The notes under the pieces are model-generated. The model had not been told where the DNA came from, searched no databases, and saw nothing but the letters and a program-made list of their open reading frames with translations. Of a DNA stretch of 64,000 nucleotides, positions 26,361-36,543 are shown piece after piece. A program made the translations under genes and the position numbers. Source of the DNA: Burkholderiales bacterium 67-32 (lineage in GTDB: Bacteria; Pseudomonadota; Gammaproteobacteria; Burkholderiales; Burkholderiaceae_B); the NCBI GenBank assembly GCA_001898625.1, contig MKUP01000033.1:62001-126000 (forward strand), read 5' to 3'. Numbering within the stretch: the first letter of the stretch is position 1; every line of letters begins with the position of its first letter.

Positions 26361-27290
26361 ATGGAACTGCGCCAACTCCGCTATTTCGTCCGCGTCGTCG
26401 AACTGGGCAGCATGGGCCGCGCCGCGCGCGAACTGGGGCTGGTGCCCTCCGCCCTGAGCCAGCAGATCAGCCGCCTGGAGGGCGAGCTTGCCACGCGCCT
26501 CCTGCAGCGCACCGCCACCGGCGTCATCCCCACCGACGCGGGGCTGGCGTTCTGGCGGCAGGCGCAGATGGCGCTGCGGCACGCCGACCAGGCCGTGGTC
26601 GCGGCGCGCGAGGCCCGGCTGTCGGGCGCGGTCAGCATAGGCTTCGCGCCGTCGACGGCTTCGCTGCTGGCCCGCCCCTTCATCGCCGCCATGCATGACC
26701 GCTACCCCGACGTGCGGCTGCATCTGGTGGAAAGCCTGTCCGGCCATCTGGCCGGCATGCTGAACGCCCGCCTGCTGGATCTGGCCGTGCTGTTCCAGAC
26801 CGACAGCGGCCGGCACTGGAGCGTCCTGCCGCTGCTGGACGAAAAGCTGTTCGTGGTGGCCCGGCCCGATCTCGTGTCCGACCGCCAGCCCCGCCAGCCG
26901 ATGACCGTGGCCGAGGCCGCGCGGCTGCCGCTGGCGATGCCCAGCAAGACGCATGGGCTGCGCATCCTGGTCGATGCCGCGTTCGACCGCGCGGGCGTCG
27001 AACCGGACATCGCGCTGGAAATCGACGGCCTGACCACGCTGATGGACACCGTGATCGACACCCCTATCGCCACCATCCAGCCCGGCGTCGCCGCCGGCGG
27101 GATGCACGAGGGGCGCCTGTGCCTGTATCCGCTGGACGATCCCTACCTGTTCCGGCGCAACGTCGTGACCAGCGTCTCGGACGACGAACTGTCCCCCGCG
27201 GCGCTGGCCGCGCGGGTGGTCCTGGCGGACCTGATGCGTACGCTGGTGCGCGACGGCCATTGGCCGGGAGCCACCATTCACGAATCGTGA
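26361..27290 (+). CDS. tcuR: LysR family regulator, probable TcuR (tricarballylate)
   Basis: 309 residues. N-terminal helix-turn-helix GSMGRAARELGLVPSALSQQ within MELRQLRYFVRVVELGS, followed by an effector domain. The ATG directly follows the previous TGA with no spacer. It sits immediately upstream of tcuA and tcuB, as tcuR does in characterised tricarballylate loci, and a T-N11-A palindrome overlaps its last codons. The name rests on context; a general LysR role cannot be excluded. Confidence 0.75.
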   Translation: MELRQLRYFVRVVELGSMGRAARELGLVPSALSQQISRLEGELATRLLQRTATGVIPTDAGLAFWRQAQMALRHADQAVVAAREARLSGAVSIGFAPSTASLLARPFIAAMHDRYPDVRLHLVESLSGHLAGMLNARLLDLAVLFQTDSGRHWSVLPLLDEKLFVVARPDLVSDRQPRQPMTVAEAARLPLAMPSKTHGLRILVDAAFDRAGVEPDIALEIDGLTTLMDTVIDTPIATIQPGVAAGGMHEGRLCLYPLDDPYLFRRNVVTSVSDDELSPAALAARVVLADLMRTLVRDGHWPGATIHES

Positions 27291-27292
27291 AT
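27276..27292. promoter_or_regulatory. LysR-type site upstream of tcuA (ATTCACGA-A-TCGTGAAT)
   Basis: A perfect inverted repeat with eight-base arms and one central base; inside it TCACGAATCGTGA fits the LysR T-N11-A consensus. It overlaps the end of the tcuR-like gene. If TACAGT at 27337-27342 is the tcuA -10 box, the site is centred at about -65, the normal LysR recognition position. A second inverted repeat, CAGTGA-TTCC-TCACTG, lies at 27339-27354. Confidence 0.65.
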
Positions 27293-27367
27293 ACCCATTG
27301 CCCGCGCGCCGCCTAGCCCGGCCGGGCCGCTGCGCCTACAGTGATTCCTCACTGATAGGAAAGCGGA

Positions 27368-28786
27368 ATGATAGATGTCCTGGTCATCGGCGGCGGCAAC
27401 GCCGCCTTGTGCGCGGCCCTGATGGCCCGCGAGGCGGGCGCCAGCGTCATGCTGCTGGAAGCCGCGCCCAAGGAATGGCGCGGCGGCAACTCGCAGCACA
27501 CGCGCAACCTGCGTTGCATGCACGACGCCCCGGAGGACGTGCTGGTCGACAGCTACCCGGAAGAGGAGTTCTGGCAGGACCTGCTCAAAGTCACCGGCGG
27601 CATCACCGATGAAAAGCTGGCGCGCCTGGTCATCCGGGCCTCGTCCAACTGCCGCGACTGGATGCGCAAGCATGGCGTGAACTTCCAGCCCGCGCTGTCC
27701 GGAACCCTGCACATCGCCCGCACCAACGCCTTCTTCATGGGCGGCGGACGGGCGCTGGTCAACGCCTACTATCGCAGCGCCGAGAACCTGGGCGTGCAGA
27801 TCCGCTACGGCACGCCGGTGCATGCGCTGGAACTGGACGGCGACCGCTTCGTGGCGGCGCTGGCCGGCAACGAACGCATACCGGCCCGGGCCTGCGTCAT
27901 GGCGGCCGGAGGCTTCGAGTCCAACCTGCAATGGATGCGCGAGGCCTGGGGCCAGAACGAACGGGGCGAATGGCCAGCGGACAATTTCCTGGTGCGCGGC
28001 ACCCGCTACAACCAGGGCGCCCTGTTGAAATCCATGATCGACGCCGGGGCCGACATGATCGGCGATCCCACGCAATCCCACTGCGTCGCCATCGACGCGC
28101 GCTCGCCGTTGTACGACGGCGGCATCTGCACCCGCCTGGACTGCGTGTCGCTGGGCATCGTCGTCAATCGCGACGCCCAGCGCTTCTACGACGAAGGCGA
28201 GGACTTCTGGCCCAAGCGCTATGCGATCTGGGGCCGCCTGGTCGCCTTCCAGCCGGACCAGATCGCCTATTCCATCATCGACGCCAAGGCGGTCGGACGC
28301 TTCATGCCGCCGGTGTTCACCGGCATCCGGGCCGACAGCCTGCCCGAGCTCGCGCGACTGACCGGGCTGGACGAAACCCGCCTGATGCAGACCGTGAGGG
28401 AATTCAACGCGGCCTGCCGGGGCGAGCACTTCGACCACACCATCATGGACGACTGCCGCACCGAGGGCATCTCGCCCGTCAAGACACACTGGGCCCGGCC
28501 GCTGGATACGCCGCCCTACTTCGCCTATCCGCTGCGGCCGGGCATCACCTTCACCTACCTGGGCACCCGGGTCGACGAGAACGCCGCCGTGCACTTCGGC
28601 GGGCAACCCAGTCCGAACCTGTTCTGCGCCGGCGAAATGATGGCCGGCAACGTGCTGGGCAAGGGCTATACGGCCGGCGTCGGCATGTCCATCGGCACGG
28701 CCTTCGGCCGCATCGCCGGCACCCGCGCCGCCGAGGCCGCGCGGTCCCCCCGTACTCACGGAGCATCCGATCTTGAAGCAGCTTGA
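27368..28786 (+). CDS. tcuA: FAD-dependent tricarballylate dehydrogenase
   Basis: Oxidises tricarballylate to cis-aconitate, which AcnB can use. 472 residues, matching Salmonella TcuA in size. The N-terminus [20 protein letters not shown] carries the FAD dinucleotide-binding motif of the fumarate reductase/succinate dehydrogenase flavoprotein family; [20 protein letters not shown] near the end is the C-terminal flavin segment. The start follows AGGAAAGCGGA. It overlaps tcuB by 14 bases; TcuB reoxidises the bound flavin. Confidence 0.92.
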   Translation: MIDVLVIGGGNAALCAALMAREAGASVMLLEAAPKEWRGGNSQHTRNLRCMHDAPEDVLVDSYPEEEFWQDLLKVTGGITDEKLARLVIRASSNCRDWMRKHGVNFQPALSGTLHIARTNAFFMGGGRALVNAYYRSAENLGVQIRYGTPVHALELDGDRFVAALAGNERIPARACVMAAGGFESNLQWMREAWGQNERGEWPADNFLVRGTRYNQGALLKSMIDAGADMIGDPTQSHCVAIDARSPLYDGGICTRLDCVSLGIVVNRDAQRFYDEGEDFWPKRYAIWGRLVAFQPDQIAYSIIDAKAVGRFMPPVFTGIRADSLPELARLTGLDETRLMQTVREFNAACRGEHFDHTIMDDCRTEGISPVKTHWARPLDTPPYFAYPLRPGITFTYLGTRVDENAAVHFGGQPSPNLFCAGEMMAGNVLGKGYTAGVGMSIGTAFGRIAGTRAAEAARSPRTHGASDLEAA

Positions 28787-29990
28787 GGACCTCGCGCACG
28801 ACGCGCAAACCCTGGCGGCCGGCGTACAGGCCGTGCCGGTCCAATGGCGGACCCAGGCCGCCGCGCAAGGCGGCGCCTGTTCGACAACTCTGACCGCCGA
28901 CGAAAGCGAAGCGGCCCGGGTCCTGCAGATATGCAATGCCTGCCGCTATTGCGAGGGCTTCTGCGCGACGTTCCCGGCCATGATGCGCAGACTGGAATTC
29001 GGCAAGGCCGACGTGCACTACCTGGCCAACCTGTGCCACAACTGCGGCGCCTGCCTGCACGCCTGCCAATACGCGCCGCCGAACGAATTCGGCGTCAACG
29101 TGCCCCAGGCGATGGCCAAGGTACGCGTGCAGACCTATGGCGACTACGCCTGGCCCGGTGTGCTGGGGCGCCTGTACCGGCACAACGGCGTCACGCTGGC
29201 CCTGGCGACGGCGTTCGCGCTGGCGCTGTTCCTGGTGCTGGCCGCCGGCATGAACGGCGGCATCTGGCACGAACCGCTGGCCGGCAACTTCTACGCCATC
29301 TTCCCGCACAACCTGCTGGTGGCGCTGTTCGGCACGGTGTTCGTGCTCGCCATCGTCGCGTTGGGGGTGGGCGTGACGCGCTTCTGGCGCAACGTGTCCC
29401 CGGGTTCGCCCACCGGTCCGGCCGTGGCCGAGGCCGCGCACGACGCGCTGCGCCTGAAGTACCTGGACGGCGGACACGGCAAGGGCTGCAACGAAGAGAA
29501 CGACGCGTTCACGCTGGCGCGGCGCCGGTTCCACCACTTCACCTTCTACGGCTTCATGCTGTGCTTCGCCGCCACCTGCGTGGCCACGCTCTACCACTAC
29601 GCGCTGGGGCTGCACGCGCCGTATGCGTGGACCAGCCTGCCCGTGCTGCTGGGCACCGCGGGCGGCATCGGCCTCTTGATCGGGCCGGCCGGCCTGCTGT
29701 GGCTGAACCTGCGCCGCCACCCGGAGCACGGCGATCCCGACCAGCGTCCCATGGACCGCGGCTTCATCTGCCTGCTGTTCCTGACCAGCCTGACCGGCCT
29801 CGCGCTGCTGGCCGTGCGCGAGACCAGCGCCATGGGCCTGCTGCTGGCCGTGCACCTGGGCGTGGTGATGGCCCTGTTCCTGACCCTGCCCTACGGCAAG
29901 TTCGCGCACGGCATCTATCGATGCGCCGCGCTGCTGAAGTGGAGCATCGAACGGCGCCAGCCGAGCAGCACGCGGCTGACGCCGGATTGA
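28773..29990 (+). CDS. tcuB: Tricarballylate utilization protein TcuB, Fe-S membrane electron carrier
   Basis: 405 residues. Two cysteine clusters, [11 protein letters not shown] and [11 protein letters not shown], bind 4Fe-4S centres; the rest contains about six hydrophobic segments with histidines suited to haem. It passes electrons from TcuA to the quinone pool. A TTG start at 28773 is chosen because it gives the full N-terminus and has GGAG nine bases upstream; no ATG is available before the first Fe-S motif. The usual transporter gene tcuC is absent from the window. Confidence 0.9.
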   Translation: MKQLEDLAHDAQTLAAGVQAVPVQWRTQAAAQGGACSTTLTADESEAARVLQICNACRYCEGFCATFPAMMRRLEFGKADVHYLANLCHNCGACLHACQYAPPNEFGVNVPQAMAKVRVQTYGDYAWPGVLGRLYRHNGVTLALATAFALALFLVLAAGMNGGIWHEPLAGNFYAIFPHNLLVALFGTVFVLAIVALGVGVTRFWRNVSPGSPTGPAVAEAAHDALRLKYLDGGHGKGCNEENDAFTLARRRFHHFTFYGFMLCFAATCVATLYHYALGLHAPYAWTSLPVLLGTAGGIGLLIGPAGLLWLNLRRHPEHGDPDQRPMDRGFICLLFLTSLTGLALLAVRETSAMGLLLAVHLGVVMALFLTLPYGKFAHGIYRCAALLKWSIERRQPSSTRLTPD

Positions 29991-30005
29991 GCCCGCCGCG
30001 CGGCT

Positions 30006-31664
30006 TCAGCCTCGCGCCAGCGGCGGCCCCGCGAACGGCTTGGCGAACGGCCCGATGGCGCGCATGTCGAACTCCACCAGCACGGCCGGCGCATCGCGAC
30101 CGGCCGCATCGCGCAATACGCGCTCCAGGCCGTCCAGGTCGCGCACCGCGATGTAGTCCATGCCGACCGATTGCGCCAGGGCGCCCAGCTCGAAGCCGTG
30201 CAGGTCGCAGTAGTAGCGGCGTCCGCCGTAGTCCGCGTCCTGGAGATTGCGCAGGATGCCGTAGCCGCCGTCGTTCATCACCAACATGACGATGCCGGTC
30301 CGCTCCTGGACAGCGGTGGCCAGCTCGCCCAGGTTCAGCATGAACCCACCGTCCCCGGCCAGCAGCCAGGTCTTGCGGTCCGGCCGGCCGGTGGCCGCGC
30401 CGATGGCCATGGCCAGCCCCTGGCCTATCCCGCCGCCCACGGCATGGATGCCCTGCCCCGGCGCGAAGACCTGCATCAGGCGATTGCCCCAAGTGCTGTT
30501 GGAAATGGTGACGTCGCGCACCCAGCCGAAGTCGCGGCCGCACACGGCCTGCAGCGCGTCGGCGATGCGGTCGTAGGGCGCGATGGCGCCGCGCATCGTG
30601 GCCTGGGCGCGCTGCCTGGCGCGCGCGGCCTCGTCCGCCAGGCCGGCATCCGCCCGCATGCGGCCCGCGAGCCGGTCGGCCAGCCTGGCCAGCGTCAGGC
30701 GCGCATCGCCCCGCACGAACAAGGCGGTCGGATAGGCGCGCTGCTCGGCCAGCGGATCGGTATCGATCTGGATCAGCCTGCGCGGCAGTTGCAGCGTGTG
30801 GGTCAGCGTTTCCGGCACGCGCAGCCGCGAGCCCACGACCAGCATCGCGTCGCAGCTCTGGTAGAAAGCCTCGATCGCGGGCTGGCCGTTGAACGCGCCC
30901 AGCGTGCGCGGGTCATCCTCGGGCACCGCGCCCTTGCCCTGCAAGGTGGTCACGGCCACGAAGCCCAGGTCCAGCAGGCGGGCGATCTCGGCGCGGGCAT
31001 GGCGGGCGCCGCCGCCTATCCACAGGACCGGCCGCCTGGCCTCCGCCAGCAGGTCGGCCATCCGGTCCACGGCCGCGTCGTCGGGCTCGGCCGGCGCCAG
31101 GAAAGGCGGCGCCGGCGGCGGCTGCACGTCGACCAGCGCACCCTGCAGGTCGATGGGAATCTCCACGCTGACCGGCCCCGTGGGCGCGGTCAGCGCCAGC
31201 CGCACCGCCTCCTGGATCGTAGCCAGGGCCGTCTCGGCCGACCATACGCGCAGCGCCGCCTTGGAGACCGCCTGCAGCATGCCGAGCTGGTCCTTGGCCT
31301 CGTGGACATAGGAGCGGCCCCGGTCCAGGTAGGGCAGCGCGACCTGCCCGGTGATGTGCAGCAGCGGCGTGCCCGCGGTCCAGGCCTCGACCAGCGCGCC
31401 GGCCGCATTGCCGGCGCCCGTGCCCGTGCTGGTGAAGGCCACGCCCAGCGCGCCCGTGGCGCGCGCGCAGGCGTCGGCCATGCCCACCGCGCCGGCTTCG
31501 CCGCGCGCGCCTATGTAGCGGATCCGCCCGTCGCGCCCCAGCGCATCGAGCAGCGGCATGTTGTGGATGGACAGGACACCGTAGGCCTGCCGTACGCCCA
31601 GCTCGTGCAGATACTGGACCAGGGCGTCGCCCACGGTGTGCCGGTTGGAAATCGATGCGTTCAT
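30006..31664 (-). CDS. Thiamine diphosphate-binding enzyme, 2-oxo acid decarboxylase-like
   Basis: 552 residues. The N-terminus GVRQAYGVLSIHNMPLLDAL and catalytic Glu in GARGEAGAVGMADACARA define the Pyr domain; the ThDP motif is LAGDGGFMLN with NDGGYG closing it. VLSIHNM resembles 5-guanidino-2-oxopentanoate decarboxylase-type proteins, but that alone does not fix the substrate. The ATG at 31664 overlaps the sulfatase stop (ATGA). Third gene of the leftward Bug-sulfatase-ThDP operon; it runs convergently to tcuB with only 15 bases between. Confidence 0.87.
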   Translation of the reverse strand: MNASISNRHTVGDALVQYLHELGVRQAYGVLSIHNMPLLDALGRDGRIRYIGARGEAGAVGMADACARATGALGVAFTSTGTGAGNAAGALVEAWTAGTPLLHITGQVALPYLDRGRSYVHEAKDQLGMLQAVSKAALRVWSAETALATIQEAVRLALTAPTGPVSVEIPIDLQGALVDVQPPPAPPFLAPAEPDDAAVDRMADLLAEARRPVLWIGGGARHARAEIARLLDLGFVAVTTLQGKGAVPEDDPRTLGAFNGQPAIEAFYQSCDAMLVVGSRLRVPETLTHTLQLPRRLIQIDTDPLAEQRAYPTALFVRGDARLTLARLADRLAGRMRADAGLADEAARARQRAQATMRGAIAPYDRIADALQAVCGRDFGWVRDVTISNSTWGNRLMQVFAPGQGIHAVGGGIGQGLAMAIGAATGRPDRKTWLLAGDGGFMLNLGELATAVQERTGIVMLVMNDGGYGILRNLQDADYGGRRYYCDLHGFELGALAQSVGMDYIAVRDLDGLERVLRDAAGRDAPAVLVEFDMRAIGPFAKPFAGPPLARG

Positions 31665-33112
31665 GAATGCAGGCCTTCGGTGGCGGATTGAGGAACAGGC
31701 GTGGCGCCGCGATGCCCGGTGCCGAGCGCGGCTTCGCGGCCGCCGGCCTGGCGGACCAGTTCGTCCTGGTCGCGCTTGGCGAGCCGGTCGATCTCTTCGG
31801 GATAGAGGCGCTCGCACAGCGCGGTGCGCATGGCATGCACGGTGGCGGCCATTTCGGGCCGGGCGGCGAGATCCGTGCGTTCGCGCGGATCGGCCACGAT
31901 GTCGAACAGCTCGGGGCCGTAGTCCACGTAGTGGTGGTACTTGTAGCGCCCGCGCACGAGGTAGTAGGCGGCACTGGGCGATCCGACGCCGTGGTATTCG
32001 CCCAGGACGACGCGATCGGACTCGTCCGCTCCCACGGCCAGGTCCCGCAGCGAACGGCCGGGCAGCCCCGCAGCGGCCGGCGGCAGGCCCATCGCCTGGA
32101 GCACGGTGGGATACACGTCCACCAGGCTGGCATCGGTGCGGCACCGGTGTCCGGCCGGCACGCCGGGGCCGGCCAGCACAAGGGGAATGCCGGAAGCCTC
32201 GCGATACAGCGTGCCCTTGTTCCACAGGTCGCGGGCGCCCAGGTTGTCGCCATGGTCCGACGCGTAGATCACCGTGGTCCGCACCGACAGCCCGGTCGCC
32301 TCCAGCGTGTCGAGCACCGCACCCATCTGCTCGTCCATGAACTCGACCAGCGCGAAGTAGGCCGCCACCGCCAGCCGGACGCGCTCGGGCCCTTCCAGCG
32401 CCGCCGCGTGGTCGATGTAGGCCAGCGACCGCCTGACCCAGGGATGGCGCGCGGCGGCCGGCTCCGGCAGGCAGCCGTCGAACAGCGGATCCTCCAGCAC
32501 CCGGCGCAGGTAGCGCTCCGGCACGACCAGCGGAAAATGCGGCGCGACCATGCCCACGAACAGGGCCCATGGCGCGGAATCGGCCGCATGCGTGCGCAGC
32601 CATTCGCTGGCCGTGGCGCCGACCGTGCGATCGTATTCGTTGTAGTGGGACTCGCCCGCGCCCAGGGACTTGAACATGCCCGAAGGCATGGAGCCTGCCG
32701 GCAGCGGGTTGCGCACCGAGCCCCAGACCTGGCCGACGCCACCGGGAATGTGCATGGGCAGCCACTGGCGCCGGAAACCGGTGGGGTCCTCGGCGCGGCG
32801 GAAATGCAACTTGCCGATGGACTCGGCCACCAATCCGGCCTCGGACACCTCCTGCATCCAGGAGCGCGCGCGGCCGTCGTAGGCGATGGCATTGTCCCAA
32901 TAGCGGTGGTCGTGCACGTACCGCCCCGTCGCCAGGCTGGCCCGCGCGGGCACGCACAGCGGGCTGGGCGTCCAGGCGCGCTCGAACACCGTGCCCCGGC
33001 GCGCCAGCCGATCCAGGTTGGGGGTGCGCACGCAGGGATGGCCGGCGAACCCCGCTATCCAGGGATTGTGCTCGTCGGACAACAGCACCAGGACGTTGGT
33101 CCGTTCCGCCAT
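31661..33112 (-). CDS. Sulfatase (arylsulfatase family)
   Basis: Hydrolyses sulfate esters, or phosphate/phosphonate esters in some members. 483 residues. The formylglycine site is C53-V-P-A-R57 followed by ASLATGRY, so Cys53 should be converted to formylglycine. An alkaline-phosphatase-type metal site is present (SDEHN near the N-terminus and ASDHGD later). No signal peptide, so it probably acts in the cytoplasm on imported compounds. The start at 33112 lies four bases from the Bug stop. No sulfatase-maturing enzyme is encoded here. Confidence 0.9.
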   Translation of the reverse strand: MAERTNVLVLLSDEHNPWIAGFAGHPCVRTPNLDRLARRGTVFERAWTPSPLCVPARASLATGRYVHDHRYWDNAIAYDGRARSWMQEVSEAGLVAESIGKLHFRRAEDPTGFRRQWLPMHIPGGVGQVWGSVRNPLPAGSMPSGMFKSLGAGESHYNEYDRTVGATASEWLRTHAADSAPWALFVGMVAPHFPLVVPERYLRRVLEDPLFDGCLPEPAAARHPWVRRSLAYIDHAAALEGPERVRLAVAAYFALVEFMDEQMGAVLDTLEATGLSVRTTVIYASDHGDNLGARDLWNKGTLYREASGIPLVLAGPGVPAGHRCRTDASLVDVYPTVLQAMGLPPAAAGLPGRSLRDLAVGADESDRVVLGEYHGVGSPSAAYYLVRGRYKYHHYVDYGPELFDIVADPRERTDLAARPEMAATVHAMRTALCERLYPEEIDRLAKRDQDELVRQAGGREAALGTGHRGATPVPQSATEGLHS

Positions 33113-33116
33113 GGCG

Positions 33117-34079
33117 TCATTTCTCCAGCGAGAAGCCGGTGCGCTTGACCACCGCGGCCCACTTGGCGTCCATCGCGCGCATGGAGGCATCGAGCTCCTG
33201 GCTGGACAAGGACAGCGGATCGAGCGACATGCGCTCCAGCCCTTCCCGGTAGACCGGCGCCTGGCAAGCCTTGACCAGAGCCTGGGTCAGGGCCTGCCGG
33301 ACCGGGGCGGGCACCCCGGCCTGCGTGTACGCGCCATAGAACAGGTCGCTGGCCAGATCGGGGAATCCGGATTCCGCCACCGTGGGGACGTCGGGCATGA
33401 AAGGGCTGCGCCGCGTGCCGGTCATCATCAGCACCCGGGCCTTGCCTGACTTGTAGGGCGTGACCAGGTTGGGCAGCGCGGAAATCACGGCAGGCAGGTG
33501 GCCGCCGGAGATGTCGTTCAAGGCCTGTGCCCCGCCCCGGTAGGGCACGTGGATCAGCGGCACGCCCGACAGTCGTTCGATCTCGGTGCCGATGAAATGC
33601 GGTTCGGTGCCCGCGCCGGGCGTGCCGTAGGACGCCTCGCCCGGGTGGGCCTTGGCCCAGGCCAGGAAATCGGCCATGGTCCGCGCCGGCGCGGCGGCGC
33701 CGACCGCGAAACCGAACTGGTAGCCGCACAGCGTGGTCAGGCCGGCAACGTCGCTCATCTTGTAGCCCAGGCCCGCGTTGACGTGCGGCGCGATCGTGAA
33801 CACGCCGGGCGGGGTGATCAGCACGGCACCGCCGTCGGCGGGCGATCGCAGCAGGGCTTCGACGCCTATCTGCCCGGCGGCGCCGGCGTGGTTCTCGACG
33901 ATGGCCAGATAGCCGGCGCCGCGCAGTTGGTCGCCGGCCATGCGCGCGGCCACGTCGACCGCGCCGCCGGCAGGCCCCGCCACCAGCAGCCGGAGCCGCG
34001 TGACCGGTTGACTGTGTGCCGCGCGGCAAGTCATCATGGATGCCGCTGCAGCACTGAGGAAGTGGCGCCGGGTGAGCAT
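33117..34079 (-). CDS. Bug family tripartite tricarboxylate receptor (TctC-like), Tat-like signal
   Basis: 320 residues. The signal MLTRRHFLSAAAASMM contains RRxFL, suggesting Tat export rather than Sec, unlike the other receptors here. Core motifs are LRLLVAGPAGGAVDVAARMA and ENHAGAAGQIGVEALL. The start at 34079 has GGAG six bases upstream; an ATG 27 bases earlier lacks one. First gene of the operon with a sulfatase and a ThDP enzyme, facing a LysR gene, so it may bind an organosulfate or its product. Confidence 0.9.
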   Translation of the reverse strand: MLTRRHFLSAAAASMMTCRAAHSQPVTRLRLLVAGPAGGAVDVAARMAGDQLRGAGYLAIVENHAGAAGQIGVEALLRSPADGGAVLITPPGVFTIAPHVNAGLGYKMSDVAGLTTLCGYQFGFAVGAAAPARTMADFLAWAKAHPGEASYGTPGAGTEPHFIGTEIERLSGVPLIHVPYRGGAQALNDISGGHLPAVISALPNLVTPYKSGKARVLMMTGTRRSPFMPDVPTVAESGFPDLASDLFYGAYTQAGVPAPVRQALTQALVKACQAPVYREGLERMSLDPLSLSSQELDASMRAMDAKWAAVVKRTGFSLEK

Positions 34080-34172
34080 CGTCGTCTCCAAAGCGGGATG
34101 GAGCACTCATTCTAGGGACCCCTCCGCCGCCCGGATAATGAAAAGCGCAGTGCCGCCCATAACCCGCGGTTT

Positions 34173-35093
34173 ATGCCCATGAGCGACCTCATCCGCCGAC
34201 TCACACTGCGTCACCTGCGCCTGCTCGTCATGCTGGGCGAACTCGGCAGCGTCACCCGCACGGCCCAGTTGCTGCACATCACCCAACCGGCCGTCTCCAA
34301 GGCCATCCGCGACCTGCGCGACATCCTGCAGGACCCGCTGTTCGAGCCCACGCCCGACGGGCTGGCATGGACGCCGGCCGGCAAGGCCGCCCTGCAGCGG
34401 GCGCGCGCGATCCTGCGCAACGTGGAAGACCTGGAACGCGACACCGCCCTGCGCGGCCGCGCCGGCGATGCGCCGCTGGGCCTGGGCCTGACCCGCATCG
34501 CCGAAGCGGTGGTGGCGACGGCCCTGCCCTATGCACTGGCCGAACGCGGCGTGCGCGTCAGCCTGCGCCACGGCACGCGCGAACAGATGCACAGCGAACT
34601 CGCGGCCAAGTCCATCCACGTGGCGTTCGGGCGCTGCGACGCGGGATTCCGCCTGCCCGACTTCGAATACCACCCGCTGTACACCGAGAGCTATGCGGTC
34701 GTGTGCGGCCGCCATCATCCCCTGGCGGGCACGACGGCCAGCCTGGAACAACTGTCGGGTCAGGCCTGGGTGCTGCCGCCACCGGGCACCTTCGCCCACC
34801 ATCTGGTGGAACAGGCTTTCCTGGCCGAGAACCTGACCCCGCCCGCGCCCGGCATCGTCTCGACGCTGGGGCCGGGCGACGTCCGGCTGGTGGAGACCCA
34901 GTCGGTGCTGGCGCTGGCGCCGCGCAGCGAGGCCCGGCGGCTGGTGGAAGCCGGCACGGTGTCCTGCGTGGAAGGGCTGGCGCTGCCGCCGCAGCAGATA
35001 GGCGCCATCCTGCTGCGCGCGGGCGAGCGGCACCCGGCCTGCGAACTCGCCATCCAGATGCTGCGCGCCGGCCCCGGCGCCCGGGAACCCTAG
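34173..35093 (+). CDS. LysR family transcriptional regulator
   Basis: 306 residues. Helix-turn-helix [20 protein letters not shown] and an effector domain; the N-terminus [17 protein letters not shown] resembles GbpR-like LysR proteins. Divergent from the Bug-sulfatase-ThDP operon, its likely target. ATG at 34173 or 34179; an imperfect palindrome ATAACCCGCGGTTTAT (34159-34174) overlaps the first. Its stop overlaps the stop of the convergent aldehyde dehydrogenase by three bases (CTAG at 35090-35093). Confidence 0.9.
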   Translation: MPMSDLIRRLTLRHLRLLVMLGELGSVTRTAQLLHITQPAVSKAIRDLRDILQDPLFEPTPDGLAWTPAGKAALQRARAILRNVEDLERDTALRGRAGDAPLGLGLTRIAEAVVATALPYALAERGVRVSLRHGTREQMHSELAAKSIHVAFGRCDAGFRLPDFEYHPLYTESYAVVCGRHHPLAGTTASLEQLSGQAWVLPPPGTFAHHLVEQAFLAENLTPPAPGIVSTLGPGDVRLVETQSVLALAPRSEARRLVEAGTVSCVEGLALPPQQIGAILLRAGERHPACELAIQMLRAGPGAREP

Positions 35094-36517
35094 ACCTGGG
35101 TGATGAACTTGGTCACCAGATAGCCGTCGAAGGTCTCGGTGCCGCCCTCGGTTCCCACCCCGCTGTCCTTGATCCCGCCGAAGGGGATTTCCGCCGGCCC
35201 CATGCCGAAATGGTTGATGTTCACCATGCCGGCCTCCAGTCCGTCGGCCACGCGCGTAGCCGTCTTCAGCGACTCGGTGAAGACGTACGAGGCCAGGCCG
35301 AACGGTAGCGCGTTGGCGCGCCGCAAGGCCTCGTCCTCGGTGTCGAAGGGCACCACCGGCGCCACGGGGCCGAAGGGTTCCTCCTGCATGATGCGCGCAT
35401 CGTCGGCCAGATCCGTCAGCACCGTCGGGGCGAAGAAGAAGCCCTGCCCGTCACGCCGCGCGCCGCCGGTCACGATGCGGCCGCCCCGGCCCACCGCGTC
35501 CTCGACCAACGCCGCCATGGCGGCCACGCGACGGGGATTGGCCAACGGTCCCATCTGCGTCCCCGCTTCCAGGCCGTCGCCCAGCCGGATCTCGGCCATG
35601 GCCTGCGCGAAGGCCTCCAGAAAGCGCGGATAGGCCGCCCGCTGGACGTAGAAACGCGTCGGCGACACGCACACCTGGCCAGCATTGCGCAGCTTGAAGC
35701 GCGCCAGCATCGCGGCCGCCCGGTCGATGTCGGCATCGGCGAACACCAGGACCGGGGAATGGCCGCCCAGCTCCATCGTCATCCGCTTCATGTGGGCGCC
35801 CGCCAGCGCGGCCAGTTGCTTGCCCACCGGCACCGACCCGGTGAAGGAAATCTTGCGCACGGCCGGCGCGGTGATCAGATGGCGGGAAATCGCCGCGGGG
35901 TCGCCCCAGACGATGTTGAACACGCCCGGCGGAAAGCCGGCATCGTGGAACAGCTCGGCGATCGCGACCACCGCGCTGGGCGATTCCTCGGGTCCCTTCA
36001 GGATCAGCGTGCAGCCGGCCGCCAACGCGGCGGCCACCTTGCGGATGGCCTGCGCGAACGGGAAATTCCACGGCGAGAAAGCCGCGCACACGCCTATCGG
36101 CTCGCGCACCACGAACTGCCGCACGTCCGGCTGGCGCGGGGGGATCACTCGGCCGTAGATGCGCCGGCATTCTTCCGCGTGCCACTCCACGTGCTCGGCG
36201 CAGGACTCGACCTCGACCAGGGCCTCAGCCAGCGGCTTGCCTTCGTCCAGCGTGATGTCGCGCGCGATCCGGGGGGCTCGTTCACGAACCAGCGCCGCCA
36301 CCCGCCGCAGCAGGTCGGACCGGGCCAGCGGAGAGGTGCGCCGCCAACCGGGAAAGGCGCGCTCGGCGGCGGCGATGGCACGGTCGAGCTCGGCCGCGCC
36401 CACGTGCGGCAGACGGCCGATGACCTGGCCGGTGGCCGGGTTGACCACGTCGCCGCCGGAGCCGCCGGCGCCCTCGAAGAATTCGCCGTCGATGTAGAAA
36501 GCCAGCTTGCGGTACAT
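35090..36517 (-). CDS. Aldehyde dehydrogenase, succinate-semialdehyde dehydrogenase-like
   Basis: 475 residues. Asn151 in SPWNFP, Glu249 in MELGGHSP and Cys283 in GQVCVSP are the catalytic residues. The N-terminus and [17 protein letters not shown] near the end resemble the GabD/NAD(P)-SSADH branch. The start at 36517 is supported by AGGAG eight bases upstream; the upstream ATG at 36547 overlaps the Bug stop and is less likely. Last gene of the eleven-gene operon, probably oxidising an aldehyde made by its ThDP enzyme or by ring cleavage. Confidence 0.92.
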   Translation of the reverse strand: MYRKLAFYIDGEFFEGAGGSGGDVVNPATGQVIGRLPHVGAAELDRAIAAAERAFPGWRRTSPLARSDLLRRVAALVRERAPRIARDITLDEGKPLAEALVEVESCAEHVEWHAEECRRIYGRVIPPRQPDVRQFVVREPIGVCAAFSPWNFPFAQAIRKVAAALAAGCTLILKGPEESPSAVVAIAELFHDAGFPPGVFNIVWGDPAAISRHLITAPAVRKISFTGSVPVGKQLAALAGAHMKRMTMELGGHSPVLVFADADIDRAAAMLARFKLRNAGQVCVSPTRFYVQRAAYPRFLEAFAQAMAEIRLGDGLEAGTQMGPLANPRRVAAMAALVEDAVGRGGRIVTGGARRDGQGFFFAPTVLTDLADDARIMQEEPFGPVAPVVPFDTEDEALRRANALPFGLASYVFTESLKTATRVADGLEAGMVNINHFGMGPAEIPFGGIKDSGVGTEGGTETFDGYLVTKFITQV

Positions 36518-36543
36518 GGCTGCGCTCCTGGTTCCAAGTTCGG

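Noticed and set aside
31665-32957. Apparent N-terminal extension of the ThDP enzyme ending at 30006
   Set aside because: The extension lies over the sulfatase gene in another frame; the ATG at 31664 overlaps the sulfatase stop and gives a normal N-terminus, so it is not a fusion.
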